Shown: positions 45,357 to 56,065 of the stretch, one piece after another
Position numbering within the stretch: position 1 is the stretch's first letter
How the letters are laid out: every line of letters starts with the position of its first letter
From: Streptomyces sp. AM 2-1-1
GTDB taxonomy: Bacteria; Actinomycetota; Actinomycetes; Streptomycetales; Streptomycetaceae
Length of the DNA stretch: 64,000 nucleotides
Assembly: GCF_029167645.1 (NCBI RefSeq)
Contig: NZ_CP119147.1
Coordinates: forward strand, 5,040,501 to 5,104,500
Reading direction: 5' to 3'
Program-made: the position numbers and the translations under genes
Notes under the pieces: generated by a model
The model's database searches: none
The model's input: the letters and a program-made list of their open reading frames with translations, nothing else
What the model was told of the DNA's origin: nothing

Positions 45357-46475
45357 TCAGGTCGCGACGAGTTCCCGCTCACGGTCCGGCGTCGCGACCG
45401 GGGGCTTCCTGTTCGGCAGGGAGAGCCGGAAGACCTTGTGCCACGCGGAGAACACCTGCTTGGGCAGTGGCCCGGTGACGTACTCCAACTCGTACTTCTC
45501 GAACAGCGCGCGCACCTCCACCGCGACCTCGGCGTACCGGTTGCTCGGCAGGTCCGGAAACAGGTGGTGCTCGATCTGGTGCGACAGGTTGCCGGTCATG
45601 AAGTGCAGGGCCTTGCTGCCGCTGATGTTCGCCGAGCCCATCATCTGGCGCAGGTACCACTGGCCGCGCGTCTCGCCCTTGATCGACCGGCGCTCGAAGA
45701 CCCGCACGCCCTCGGGGAAGTGCCCGCACATGATCACCGAGTGGGTCCAGAGGTTGCGGACCAGGTTCGCGGTGAACGTGGCGGCGAGGGTGGGGAGGAA
45801 CGAAGGGCCGGACAGCAGCGGGTGGATCACGTAGTCCTTGAGCACCTGCTTGCGGATCTTGCGGCCCACGGCCCTGGCCTGCGCGCGGAACTCCGGTTTC
45901 TTGCGGCGGCGTTTGCCCAGGTTCTTGCCGAGCTCCAGGTCGTACGCCGCGATGCCGTACTCGAAGAAGCAGGCGTTGATGAAGTTCCACAGGGGCTGGC
46001 CGAGGTGGAACGGGTGCCACCTCTGGTCCTCGTCGACGCGCATGATGCCGTAGCCGAGGTCGTTGTCCTTGCCGATCACGTTGGTGTACGTGTGGTGCAG
46101 CTCGTTGTGCGAGTGCTTCCACTGCGCGGACGGCGAGACGTGGTCCCACTCCCAGGTACTGGAGTGGATCTTCGGGTCACGCATCCAGTCCCACTGGCCG
46201 TGCAGGATGTTGTGGCCGATCTCCATGTTGTCCATGATCTTCGCCACGGACAGTCCGGCGGTGCCGAGGAGCCACGCGGGCGGGAAGAACGAGAACAGCA
46301 GCACGCTCCTGCTGGCCAGTTCGAGCTTGCGCTGCGCCGAGATGACCGCACGGATGTAGGCGGCGTCCTTCTCGCCGCGGCCGGCGATCACCGCGTCGCG
46401 GATCGCGTCCAGCTCGCGGCCGAGTTCCTCGATCTGCTCCGGGGTCAGGTGGGCGGTGGGGTCGATGGCGGTCAA
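45357..46475 (-). CDS. Acyl-CoA fatty acid desaturase (DesA3-like)
   Basis: The 372-residue membrane enzyme has the three His boxes of non-haem di-iron desaturases: GHNILHG, HSHNELHHTYTN and HQIEHHLFP. It should place a double bond in acyl chains using electrons from the reductase encoded just upstream, as in the mycobacterial DesA3/Rv3230c pair. The start is TTG at 46475, supported by AGGGAAG four bases upstream and no better ATG. The gap to the reductase stop is 9 bp, so they are one operon. Confidence 0.92.
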   Translation of the reverse strand: MTAIDPTAHLTPEQIEELGRELDAIRDAVIAGRGEKDAAYIRAVISAQRKLELASRSVLLFSFFPPAWLLGTAGLSVAKIMDNMEIGHNILHGQWDWMRDPKIHSSTWEWDHVSPSAQWKHSHNELHHTYTNVIGKDNDLGYGIMRVDEDQRWHPFHLGQPLWNFINACFFEYGIAAYDLELGKNLGKRRRKKPEFRAQARAVGRKIRKQVLKDYVIHPLLSGPSFLPTLAATFTANLVRNLWTHSVIMCGHFPEGVRVFERRSIKGETRGQWYLRQMMGSANISGSKALHFMTGNLSHQIEHHLFPDLPSNRYAEVAVEVRALFEKYELEYVTGPLPKQVFSAWHKVFRLSLPNRKPPVATPDRERELVAT

Positions 46476-46484
46476 GGTGCTTCC

Positions 46485-47540
46485 CTACCGTTCGATGGTG
46501 CAGGGGCCCGCCGCGGCGGACACGCAGGTCTGGATGAGGACGCCCGGCTCGGCCTCGGTGATCTCGCCGGTGCGCAGGTCGCGGACGGCGCCGGCGGCGA
46601 GCGGCGTGATGCAGCCGAAGCAGATGCCCATGCGGCACCCGGAGGGCATGAGCACACCGGCCTCCTCGCCGATGTCCAGCAGCGGTGTGGCGCCGTCCGC
46701 GCCGACGGTCGTGCCGGTGGTGCTGAAGGTGACCTCGCCACCGTCGCCCGTGACGACGACGGTGGGGCGGAAGCGCTCCGTGTGCAGGCGCTCCGGTACG
46801 CCGTGCTCGGCCCAATGCGCGTCGGCGGCGTCGAGGAGGCCCGCGGGTCCGCAGGCCCAGGTCTCGCGCTCGGCCCAGTCGGGCACGAGTTCTCGCAGAC
46901 GGGCGATGTCGAGCAGGCCGTCCGTGGCGGTGTGCACCTCGGTGAGCCGCAGCTTCCCGCCCGCGACCAGGTCGTGCAGTTCGTCGCGGAAGATCACGTC
47001 CTGCGGCCGTGGCGCGCTGTGGACCATGACGACGTCGTCGAACTCGGCGTCGCGCAGCATGCCCATCACGGGCGTGATGCCGCTGCCGGCCGTCAGGTAG
47101 AGCACCTTGGAGGGCTTGGGCCGCGGCAGCACGAAGTCACCGGCCGGCTGGTCGAGGTGGATCAGCGTGCCCGGTTTCGCCCTGCGGACCAGGTGGTTGC
47201 TGACCTTGCCGTCCGGGATCGCCTTCACGGTGATCGTGATGCGGCCGTCCCGGCGGTTCGTCGGGGAGGTGAGGGAGTAGGCACGCCACAGGCGCACCCC
47301 GTCGACGTCGACGCCGATCCGCACGTACTGACCGGCCTCGTGGCCGCGCCAGCCCTTCCCCGGTCTGATCACGACAGTCGCGGCGTCCCCCGTCTCGGGT
47401 CGCACGGCCTCGATGCGCCCTCGCAGATCAGCGCCCGTACGCAGCGGGCTGACCAGGTCGAGGTAGTCCGACGGCAGCAGCGGCGTCGTGACCATCTCCA
47501 GGAGTCTCCACGCCCTGCTGCGGAGGGCTGTACTCGTCAT
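46485..47540 (-). CDS. Ferredoxin reductase-type electron donor for the desaturase
   Basis: The 351-residue protein has FAD-binding (RAYSLTSPTNRRDG) and NAD(P)-binding (LTAGSGITPVMGMLRD) domains and a C-terminal 2Fe-2S plant-type ferredoxin domain with cysteines in CRMGICFGC and a distant Cys in QTCVS. It passes electrons from NAD(P)H to the desaturase. The ATG at 47540 follows TGGAG. A PucR-type regulator gene lies divergently 86 bp away. Confidence 0.92.
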   Translation of the reverse strand: MTSTALRSRAWRLLEMVTTPLLPSDYLDLVSPLRTGADLRGRIEAVRPETGDAATVVIRPGKGWRGHEAGQYVRIGVDVDGVRLWRAYSLTSPTNRRDGRITITVKAIPDGKVSNHLVRRAKPGTLIHLDQPAGDFVLPRPKPSKVLYLTAGSGITPVMGMLRDAEFDDVVMVHSAPRPQDVIFRDELHDLVAGGKLRLTEVHTATDGLLDIARLRELVPDWAERETWACGPAGLLDAADAHWAEHGVPERLHTERFRPTVVVTGDGGEVTFSTTGTTVGADGATPLLDIGEEAGVLMPSGCRMGICFGCITPLAAGAVRDLRTGEITEAEPGVLIQTCVSAAAGPCTIER

Positions 47541-47549
47541 GACTCCAGC

Positions 47550-47605
47550 TTGCTGTGCCTCAGAGGGTAAAGTCCTGACCAAAGGACGTAAATCTGGTCG
47601 GCAGA
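47550..47605. promoter_or_regulatory. Divergent promoter region of the desaturase operon and PucR-type gene
   Basis: GTCCT at 47572-47576 with AGGAC at 47583-47587, and GACCA with TGGTC around them, make overlapping inverted repeats between the two start codons. The PucR-type protein is the obvious candidate binder. Confidence 0.4.
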
Positions 47606-47626
47606 ATTGTTCGCAGGGAACAGAAC

Positions 47627-48766
47627 GTGAACCATGCAATCCGGAAAGCCGGCGAACTGGCTCTCAACGGGACGACGGTCACCGCACTCCGGGCCGCGCT
47701 GAAGACCACCGCCGACGAGGTCGTCCAGGCGATCATCGACGAGGTCCCCTCCTACGCCAACGCCCTCTCGGGCCGTATGGGCGGCACCATCCGCCGAGCC
47801 GTCCGTACCGCTCTGGGGCACTATCTGGATCTCGCGAGCGGGAACACCACGGGCGGTGACGCCACCGACGCGGCCTACGAGCTGGGCCGCGGTGAGGCGC
47901 GCGACGGCCGTTCGATGGACGCTCTGCTCAGCGCCTACCGCGTCGGCGCCCGCGTGGCCTGGCGCTACCTGGCGGCGGGTGCCGTACCCGCGGGTCTCGC
48001 CGCCGCCGAGGTCGCCAAGTTCGCCGAGCTGACCTTCGCCTACATCGACGAGCTGTCCGCCGCGAGCGCGGCCGGCCACGCCGACGAACTGGCCGCCCGG
48101 GGCAGGGCCCACGAGCGCCTCCTGGAACACCTGGCCCGCGACCTCCTCGCCGGTGCGAGCCAGGACGTCCTGCTCGCCTCGGTGCAACGGGCCGGGTGGC
48201 AGCCTCCGGTCTCGCTGACCGCGGTCCTGCTCCCCACCGACCAGGTCCGGCCGGCCTACCGCGCCCTCGACCCGAGCACCCTCGTCCTCGACGATCTGCC
48301 GGACGCCACCGGTGTGCTGCTCGTCCCCGATGCCGACCGATCACATCTCCTGCGGCTGCTGGCCGACCGCACCGCCGTGGTCGGCCCGGCCCGGCCGTGG
48401 ACCCGGGCGTCCGCCTCGTACGCACGGGCCGTGCGCGCGCGCTCCCTCTCCTGCGATGTCCGCGACACCGAGGACCACCTGCCCGAGCTGGTGCTGAGCG
48501 CCGACGTGGACGCGTTCGCGGACCTGCGTGCCCGAGCCCTCGCACCGTTGCGGACCCTGCCCGTCGCGACCGCGCGGCGGCTGGAGGAGACGTTGCGGGC
48601 GTGGCTGCTGCACCAGGGCAGGCGGGACGAGGTGGCGGCGGCGCTCTTCGTCCATCCCCAGACGGTCCGGTACCGGATGTCGCAGCTGCGGGCGCTGTAT
48701 CCGGACCTCGCCTCGCCCCGCCGGGTCCTGGAACTGACACTCGCCATCGGCGTCCGGGCCACCTGA
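47627..48766 (+). CDS. PucR-family transcriptional regulator
   Basis: The 379-residue protein has an N-terminal regulatory helix region (residues about 1-170), a GGDEF-like remnant middle, and the C-terminal PucR helix-turn-helix (TLRAWLLHQGRRDEVAAALFVHPQTVRYRMSQL). It is divergent from the desaturase/reductase operon and likely controls membrane lipid unsaturation. The GTG at 47627 follows GCAGGGAAC. Confidence 0.88.
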   Translation: MNHAIRKAGELALNGTTVTALRAALKTTADEVVQAIIDEVPSYANALSGRMGGTIRRAVRTALGHYLDLASGNTTGGDATDAAYELGRGEARDGRSMDALLSAYRVGARVAWRYLAAGAVPAGLAAAEVAKFAELTFAYIDELSAASAAGHADELAARGRAHERLLEHLARDLLAGASQDVLLASVQRAGWQPPVSLTAVLLPTDQVRPAYRALDPSTLVLDDLPDATGVLLVPDADRSHLLRLLADRTAVVGPARPWTRASASYARAVRARSLSCDVRDTEDHLPELVLSADVDAFADLRARALAPLRTLPVATARRLEETLRAWLLHQGRRDEVAAALFVHPQTVRYRMSQLRALYPDLASPRRVLELTLAIGVRAT

Positions 48767-48892
48767 CACCCACCCCGCGCGGCGCGTGGTGGAGCGGCGC
48801 CGCGATCCGACACGGCCCACCGATATCCGGCACGGGGCAGATATCCGTGCTACGTTGTGAGCAGTTGCAGTTGTGGTACCCATAAACTTGGT

Positions 48893-48928
48893 TGCACTCG
48901 ACGGGCTCGATCCGTGAGTGCATTTTTT
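48893..48928 (+). promoter_or_regulatory. Hairpin with T-run in the cspA leader (attenuator or upstream terminator)
   Basis: TGCACTC-G-ACGG (48893-48904) pairs with CCGT-GAGTGCA (48912-48922), followed by six T (48923-48928). It lies about 95 bp before the cold-shock gene. It is either an intrinsic terminator of upstream transcription or a temperature-sensitive leader element. Confidence 0.6.
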
Positions 48929-49021
48929 GTTTCGCCGGTCATCTCCGGATGGGCTCATCGCGGCGACGCGGACTCCGCACAGTGCGGTTTTCGGTTCTGC
49001 CCCTGTCTTGAGGAGATACAC

Positions 49022-49225
49022 ATGGCTACTGGCATCGTGAAGTGGTTCAACGCGGAAAAGGGTTTCGGCTTCATCGAGCAGGACGGTGGCGGCGCTGACG
49101 TCTTCGCCCACTACTCGAACATCGCCGCCCAGGGCTTCCGTGAGCTCCAGGAAGGCCAGAAGGTCTCCTTCGACGTCACGCAGGGCCAGAAGGGCCCGCA
49201 GGCGGAGAACATCGTTCCCGCCTAA
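49022..49225 (+). CDS. cspA: Cold-shock protein
   Basis: The 67-residue protein is a single cold-shock domain with both RNA-binding motifs, KGFGFIEQD and DVFAHYSNI. It binds single-stranded RNA and DNA and loosens RNA structure. The ATG at 49022 follows GAGGAG. It precedes a DEAD-box helicase gene, another RNA-unwinding protein, beyond a terminator hairpin. Confidence 0.96.
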   Translation: MATGIVKWFNAEKGFGFIEQDGGGADVFAHYSNIAAQGFRELQEGQKVSFDVTQGQKGPQAENIVPA

Positions 49226-49578
49226 GCATTTCGCGCACCACAGGGTAGGGCCCGCACCGCAAGGTCGCGGGCCCTACCCGTCGCCCGCACCCCTCGCTCC
49301 CCGTACCGGGCCTGCGACCGCGGGCCGTATCGAATCGCCTGTATGGCAGGCGGCAGCTCGCAGCCCTCGAGGCAGCGCACCGCTTTCCGCCCGGACTCCA
49401 TCGGTCCGGCGTGTCGCCCACCCGTTCGGTGGCGCGATCCTTCGAAGCGCGTTTGACGCGGATGTTGTCCGCCCCGCTTCGCTTCTCTTTTTCTTTCGGT
49501 TCGTCTCTGTGATGCCTTCGTGCGGCGTGTTCGCTGCTGGGGCCTTCTGGATGCGTGCCGTCTCCAGGAAGGTTCCCC
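49226..49578. other. Terminator and long leader between cspA and the helicase gene
   Basis: The 353 bp contain the cspA terminator (49243-49279), then a stretch with a pyrimidine-rich segment (about 49480-49505) and the helicase ribosome-binding site. No gene is supported. The long leader fits cold-regulated expression. Confidence 0.5.
49243..49279 (+). terminator. Terminator of cspA
   Basis: A perfect 13-bp stem (49243-49255 with 49267-49279) lies 18 bp after the cspA stop codon. Confidence 0.85.
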
Positions 49579-51135
49579 GTGAACCCCGTCCGTTCCACTC
49601 GCTCGTATTCCAGCTCCGGTTCCGCCGGCCGCAGCGGCGCTCCGGGCGTCGGCGGCCACAGCCGTTCGGCCCCGAACCGCTCCGGCGCCCCGAGCCGTTC
49701 CGGCGGCAACGCCGGTTCCGGTCGCTCCGGCGGCTACGCGGGCTCCGGCCGGTCCGGCGGATCGAGCCGACGCCCCTCCGTCCAGGGCGAGTTCGCCCTG
49801 CCGGTCACCCTCACCCCGGCACTGCCCGCGGTGGAGACCTTCGCCGCTCTGGACATGCCGGCCGCCCTGCTGACCACGCTGGCCCACGAGGGCATGGCGG
49901 TGCCGTTCCCGATCCAGGGCGCGACCCTGCCCAACGCCCTGGCCGGCCGCAACGTCCTGGGCCGCGGCCGTACCGGCTCCGGCAAGACCCTGGCCTTCGG
50001 CCTGGCCCTGCTGGCCAGGACCGCCGGACAGCGCGCCGAGCCGCTCCAGCCCCTCGCCCTGGTTCTGGTGCCGACCCGCGAGCTCGCCCAGCAGGTCACC
50101 GACGCCCTGACCCCCTACGCCCGCTCGCTGCGGCTGCGGATGGCCACCGTCGTCGGCGGCATGTCCATCGGACGGCAGATCAACCTGCTGCGCAGTGGCG
50201 CCGAAGTCGTCGTCGCCACCCCGGGCCGGCTCAAGGACCTGATCGACCGGGGCTCCTGCCGGCTGGACCAGGTCGCCGTCACCGTCCTCGACGAGGCCGA
50301 CCAGATGGCCGACATGGGCTTCATGCCGCAGGTCACCGCCCTGCTGGACCAGGTGCGCCCGGACGGACAGCGCATGCTGTTCTCCGCCACCCTGGACCGC
50401 AACGTCGACCTGCTGGTGCGCCGCTACCTGCACGACCCGGTCGTCCACTCCGTCGACCCCTCGGCCGGAGCGGTCACCACGATGGAGCACCATGTGCTGC
50501 ACGTCCACGGCGCCGACAAGAACACCGTGGCCACGCAGATCGCCGCCCGCGACGGCCGGGTCATCATGTTCCTCGACACCAAGCACGCCGTGGACAAGCT
50601 CACCGACCACCTGCTGAACAGCGGCGTACGGGCCGCGGCCCTGCACGGGGGCAAGTCCCAGCCGCAGCGGACCCGCACTCTGGAGCAGTTCAAGACCGGG
50701 CACGTCACCGTCCTGGTCGCCACGAACGTCGCCGCGCGCGGCATCCACGTCGACAACCTCGACCTGGTCGTCAACATCGACCCGCCGAGCGACCACAAGG
50801 ACTACCTGCACCGTGGCGGCCGCACCGCGCGCGCCGGTGAGTCGGGCAGCGTCGCCACGCTGGTCCTGCCCCACCAGCGCCGTGACATGATCCGCCTGAT
50901 GCGGGACGCGGGCATCACCCCGCAGACCGCCCAGGTCCGCCCCGACGAGGCGGAGTTGACCCGGATCACCGGAGCGCAGGCACCCAGCGGCGTTCCGTGC
51001 GTCATCACCGCGCCGGTCGTGGAGCGTGCCAAGCGCAGCTCCTCCGCCACCCGCGGCCGGCGCAGCCGCTTCGCCCAGGCCCGCCGCTCCGCCTCCGGCG
51101 AGCGCCCGGCGCCCCGCGCGGCCGTCGCCGCGTAA
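49579..51135 (+). CDS. DEAD-box RNA helicase
   Basis: The 518-residue helicase has a Ser/Gly/Arg-rich disordered N-terminus (about 1-75). The DEAD core follows: GRTGSGKT (motif I), PTRELAQ (Ia), TPGR (Ib), VLDEAD (II), SAT (III), then domain 2 with ARGIHVDNLDLV (V) and HRGGRTARAG (VI). The C-terminus is basic (RSSSATRGRRSRF), as in RNA-binding tails. It unwinds structured RNA, for example during cold. I chose GTG at 49579 because GGAAGG precedes it; GTG at 49555 is possible. A terminator follows at 51161. Confidence 0.95.
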   Translation: MNPVRSTRSYSSSGSAGRSGAPGVGGHSRSAPNRSGAPSRSGGNAGSGRSGGYAGSGRSGGSSRRPSVQGEFALPVTLTPALPAVETFAALDMPAALLTTLAHEGMAVPFPIQGATLPNALAGRNVLGRGRTGSGKTLAFGLALLARTAGQRAEPLQPLALVLVPTRELAQQVTDALTPYARSLRLRMATVVGGMSIGRQINLLRSGAEVVVATPGRLKDLIDRGSCRLDQVAVTVLDEADQMADMGFMPQVTALLDQVRPDGQRMLFSATLDRNVDLLVRRYLHDPVVHSVDPSAGAVTTMEHHVLHVHGADKNTVATQIAARDGRVIMFLDTKHAVDKLTDHLLNSGVRAAALHGGKSQPQRTRTLEQFKTGHVTVLVATNVAARGIHVDNLDLVVNIDPPSDHKDYLHRGGRTARAGESGSVATLVLPHQRRDMIRLMRDAGITPQTAQVRPDEAELTRITGAQAPSGVPCVITAPVVERAKRSSSATRGRRSRFAQARRSASGERPAPRAAVAA

Positions 51136-51744
51136 CCCTCACCACCGGCACCGCCGCGAAGCCGCCCCACCCCCGATGCCGATCGGGGGCGGGGCGGCTT
51201 TTCGCGTCGGCCCCGCCCGGGACGGGAGCGGACGCAGCCGGTCATCGGTCCGGCTCATGGCGGACACAGGACGAGGACCGCCGCTGAGCGGCCGTCGTCG
51301 GGCTGGAGGCGTAGCGCGCTCTCCCACCCGGGTTGCAGCTTCTGCACCCGCGGTGGGACGCGGGAGTCATCACGCAGCGGGAGGATCGTGCCGCCCGCCC
51401 GGCCCTAGGCTCGATCACGTCGGGAAGCCGCTGACCGAGGGGTCCCGCACACGTCGGGTGAACCGGTTCGGTCGTCCTCCCGTAGGACAGGACGGAAGAC
51501 GCTCCGCCCGGGTGACCGGGCGGGGGACGCCGCAGGACCACGTCGGGCCACAGGCCGCCACCCGTTCGACGGGCCGCTGCCGCCGGCCCTTCACCGGTCC
51601 GGTCCGCGCCGGTCACGTGGCGCGGAGCGAGGCGGCTCACCGCTGTCACCCGCGAGGCGATCCGGTGCCTCCCCGCTCGCCCGCACCGGTCCACTCCACC
51701 CGTACGCCCGTGAGGGCCATCAACCGAACACGAGGGATTTCAGC
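51136..51744. other. Long intergenic stretch with no supported gene
   Basis: Of these 609 bp only the helicase terminator (51161-51202) is identifiable. The rest carries open frames on both strands with Arg/Pro-rich composition typical of shadows. It should hold the promoter of the secreted hydrolase. Confidence 0.45.
51161..51202 (+). terminator. Terminator of the helicase gene
   Basis: A 17-bp stem with one mismatch (51161-51177 with 51182-51198) is followed directly by TTTT. Confidence 0.85.
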
Positions 51745-53518
<1,774 letters not shown>

Positions 53519-53864
53519 CCGACGGCCGACGCCCCACCGGCCGCGAGACGGTACGCGGCCGGTGACGCCGGCGGCCGGAAGCCCGCCCGCACCGCCGCCG
53601 CAGCGCGGCAGGACCGTGCACCGCGCGACACATGCGGCGGAGCGGACGGCCGTGATCGGCGCGCCCCACGACGACTGCAGCTCAACCGCCCGAAGGTGCG
53701 GCGGAGTTGTCCGGTCAGGCTCACCGGCGGGATACCCGCCCACAGGGTGGGACGGGTATCCCGCCGGTGACGGCGCCGGCCGCGTGCGGGGGCGCCGCGC
53801 GTGACGCGCGGTCCGTACGCCGCTGCGGACGCGCACCGGCGAACGAGGCGGACGGGTCGTCACC
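53519..53864. other. Convergent intergenic region with a long hairpin
   Basis: Between the hydrolase and GPP34-type genes. It contains the hairpin at 53721-53770 and no supported gene. Confidence 0.5.
53721..53770. terminator. Long bidirectional terminator hairpin
   Basis: An 18-bp perfect stem (53721-53738 with 53753-53770) is extended by an inner CCCAC/GTGGG pairing. It lies between the convergent hydrolase and GPP34-type genes. Confidence 0.85.
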
Positions 53865-54662
53865 TCATGAGCCGGCACGGAGGCGGGACGGGCTTCGGCC
53901 GGCCCTGCGGAGACCTGACCGCCGCGGAGCGGCACCTCCCCGGCGCAGGCGTGTTCCCTCGCTCGCGCCGCTGCGCGGCACACCGGTCGGGGGGGGGGGG
54001 GGGGGGGGGGGGCGGGGGGGGGGGGGGGGGGGGGCGTCGATGGACCGCCGCTGCCGTACGGCCTCCAGCTCCATCACCGCGTCGAGGACGGCGGCCACGA
54101 CCGCCGTCTCCGCCTCGCCGTCGATACCGGGCGACCCGTCGGACGCTCGTTCGCTGTCGCTGCTGTCGCTGCTGTCGCTGCTGTCGCTGCTGTCGCTGCT
54201 GTCGCTGCCGCCGATGCCGACGGCCGAGGCGAGGGCGGTGAGGACGGGTTCCCGCTCCCTCCAGCGGTCTTCGGCCCGGCGGCGTGCGGGTGTGTCCGCC
54301 GCTTCCACGCGTTCCGGCCCGAAGGACAGCAGCCCGCCGCGCTTCCGCGTGAGCTCACCGTCCTCTTCCAAGGCGGCCTGGTACGCGGCCGAGAGGTCCC
54401 GGCCCCGGCGCCACAGCCAGTCCTCGATCCGCTCGTACGGGGCCTGCGGCGTGAGCGCTTCGGCAGCCTCGTCCAGCAACCGGTCGCCCGGCACCGGCGC
54501 CCGGTGCGGCACCATGCGCTCGTCCTCCACCGCCACGGTTCCCGAACCGATGAGATCGATCAGCTCGGCTCCGGCCAGTGCGAGCGACAGGTCACCCTGA
54601 CCCACGGATTCCGTCGGGCCAGGGCCCATGGCGGTGAGGAACAGATCCCTTGCCGTGCTCAC
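53865..54662 (-). CDS. GPP34 (GOLPH3)-family phosphoprotein with disrupted C-terminus
   Basis: The family signatures are clear: TARDLFLTAM, QGDLSLALAGAELIDLIGSG, EDWLWRRGRDLSAAYQAALEEDGELTR and VMELEAVRQRRSI. Bacterial GPP34 proteins may bind anionic lipids like eukaryotic GOLPH3, but their role is unknown. GTG at 54662 has GGGGAG. Two oddities: a (Ser-Ser-Asp)n run from a 9-bp repeat (54154-54207), and a loss of homology after RRSID. There a 46-bp G-rich homopolymer (53989-54034) encodes poly-Pro and the frame runs on into unrelated sequence. The true end was probably 10-15 residues after RRSI. Confidence 0.8.
   Translation of the reverse strand: MSTARDLFLTAMGPGPTESVGQGDLSLALAGAELIDLIGSGTVAVEDERMVPHRAPVPGDRLLDEAAEALTPQAPYERIEDWLWRRGRDLSAAYQAALEEDGELTRKRGGLLSFGPERVEAADTPARRRAEDRWREREPVLTALASAVGIGGSDSSDSSDSSDSSDSSDSERASDGSPGIDGEAETAVVAAVLDAVMELEAVRQRRSIDAPPPPPPRPPPPPPPPTGVPRSGASEGTRLRRGGAAPRRSGLRRAGRSPSRLRAGS
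53989..54034. repeat. G24-C-G21 homopolymer tract
   Basis: Bases 53989-54012 are 24 G, 54013 is C, and 54014-54034 are 21 G. Such a tract is exceptional even in a GC-rich genome. It falls at the end of the GPP34-type gene. It may be genuine and unstable, or a sequencing/assembly artefact at a hard-to-read locus. Confidence 0.9.
54154..54207. repeat. 9-bp tandem repeat, six units
   Basis: CTGTCGCTG is repeated six times without interruption inside the GPP34-type gene, encoding Ser-Ser-Asp triplets on the minus strand. It sits where relatives have a variable acidic linker. Confidence 0.9.
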
Positions 54663-55184
54663 GAACGGCTCCCCTCGGCGACGACGTCGGCTCTCCGCCC
54701 AGTATCGCCCCGACCGCGCCCGGAACACACTCCTCCGCCGCCGGACCGCCGCCCGCGCCGATCGCCCCGAACGGGCGCCCGGTCCGGGCGGCTTCCCCGC
54801 GCCGGCCGCGTTCGGCGTGCGCCTCGATCACGGGGGCGCGCCGCTCGGCGTCCCTCCGCCCGCCGGACTCCTTGCCCGCCGGACTCCGCATCATCCGGAC
54901 GTCGGCGGTCGTTCCGCGGCTCCGCACCGGGAAGGACGTCCCGCTGACATTCCGCCGGGGCCGACCGGCCGGCCGATCCCGGAACCCGCTCCGAGCCGCA
55001 CCGCCGGCCACCCCTCTCCGGGCTCCCGGGCCCCCTTGAGCTCCTCTCGTCCCACCGGTAGTCGCGGCCGGTGTGCCATGGGTCACGTTCGCGCGCGGCG
55101 GGGTGTGCCCCCGCTGTGAAGGTCGGGCATCCTCTCCCGGCGGCCGTGCGAAGGGGCGCGGCCCGGTGACCGACCGGGGGAGAG
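54663..55184. other. Divergent region between GPP34-type and IclR-type genes
   Basis: The 522 bp must contain both promoters. Multiple overlapping open frames are composition artefacts. No repeat or operator stands out. Confidence 0.4.
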
Positions 55185-55910
55185 ATGTCGCGACAGGCGG
55201 GCAGGGAGCAGGAACGGGGAACGGACCGCGGGCGGGGCGTGATCGAGGGGGCGTTCGCGCTCCTGGAGGCGTTGCGCAGGTGCGGCGGGGAGGCCGGGCT
55301 CACCGAGATCGCCGCGGCCTGCGCCCTGCCCAAGGGGAGCGCGCACCGGCTGCTGGAGCAGTTGCTGCTGGTGGGCGCGGTGGAACGACGGGGCAGCCGC
55401 TACCGCGTCGGCTCGCAGCTCTACCGCCTCGGGCAGGCGTGGGAGCCGCACCCGGGCCTACGGGTGGCGGCCCGCCACCCGCTGCACCGGCTGCGGGCGG
55501 CCACCGGGGCGAGCGCCCTGCTGACCGTCCTGCACGACGGCCGGGCCCTCACCGTGGCGTCCGTGCCGGGCGAGGCGGAGCCGCTGGTACCGGTGCGGAA
55601 CGGGATGAGCTTCCTGCTGGACACGGCGGCCGGCCAGGTGCTGAGCGCTCGGGGCCGGGCCGGCACCGGAGGGCGGCTGCCGGGGGCGGTACTGGAGTGC
55701 GCGGAGGTGGTGGACGGTGTGTGCTGCGCGGCGCTGCCGGTGCGGGGGCACGACGACCGGACCGTCGCCGCGATCACCGTCATGACGCTGTCGGCACGAG
55801 GACTGCAACGGGCGGCCCAGGAGGCGGCGCGGGCGGGCGCGGCCGTCACCGCGGCGCTCGTGCGGCCCGGCACGTCCTCACCGCGCCTGCCTCCCGTCCT
55901 GCACTACTGA
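55185..55910 (+). CDS. IclR-family transcriptional regulator
   Basis: The 241-residue protein has the N-terminal winged helix (GVIEGAFALLEALRRCGGEAGLTEIAAACALPKGSAHRLLEQL) and a shortened effector-binding domain (GASALLTVLHDGRALTVASV). Typical IclR proteins are about 250-260 residues, so this one is slightly short, and part of the ligand domain between residues 140 and 200 looks reduced. The ATG at 55185 follows GGGGGAGAG. No target operon is obvious. Confidence 0.82.
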   Translation: MSRQAGREQERGTDRGRGVIEGAFALLEALRRCGGEAGLTEIAAACALPKGSAHRLLEQLLLVGAVERRGSRYRVGSQLYRLGQAWEPHPGLRVAARHPLHRLRAATGASALLTVLHDGRALTVASVPGEAEPLVPVRNGMSFLLDTAAGQVLSARGRAGTGGRLPGAVLECAEVVDGVCCAALPVRGHDDRTVAAITVMTLSARGLQRAAQEAARAGAAVTAALVRPGTSSPRLPPVLHY

Positions 55911-56065
55911 CACACCGTGGGACGGTCGCTCGGGGTGTGAACGGCCCTTTTCCGCAACCCGGTTCCGCTCAGCGGAACGCGCGTAGAACGGCGGACCGCC
56001 CTCCGGCAGTCTGTTCTTCGAGCCGGTCGGGGGACCGGCGAAAACCTGAGACCACGGGGGACAAC

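Noticed and set aside
54628..55451. Several Arg/Pro-rich frames between the GPP34-type and IclR-type genes
   Set aside because: They overlap each other in all phases, as expected of random high-GC sequence, and none has homology I recognise.
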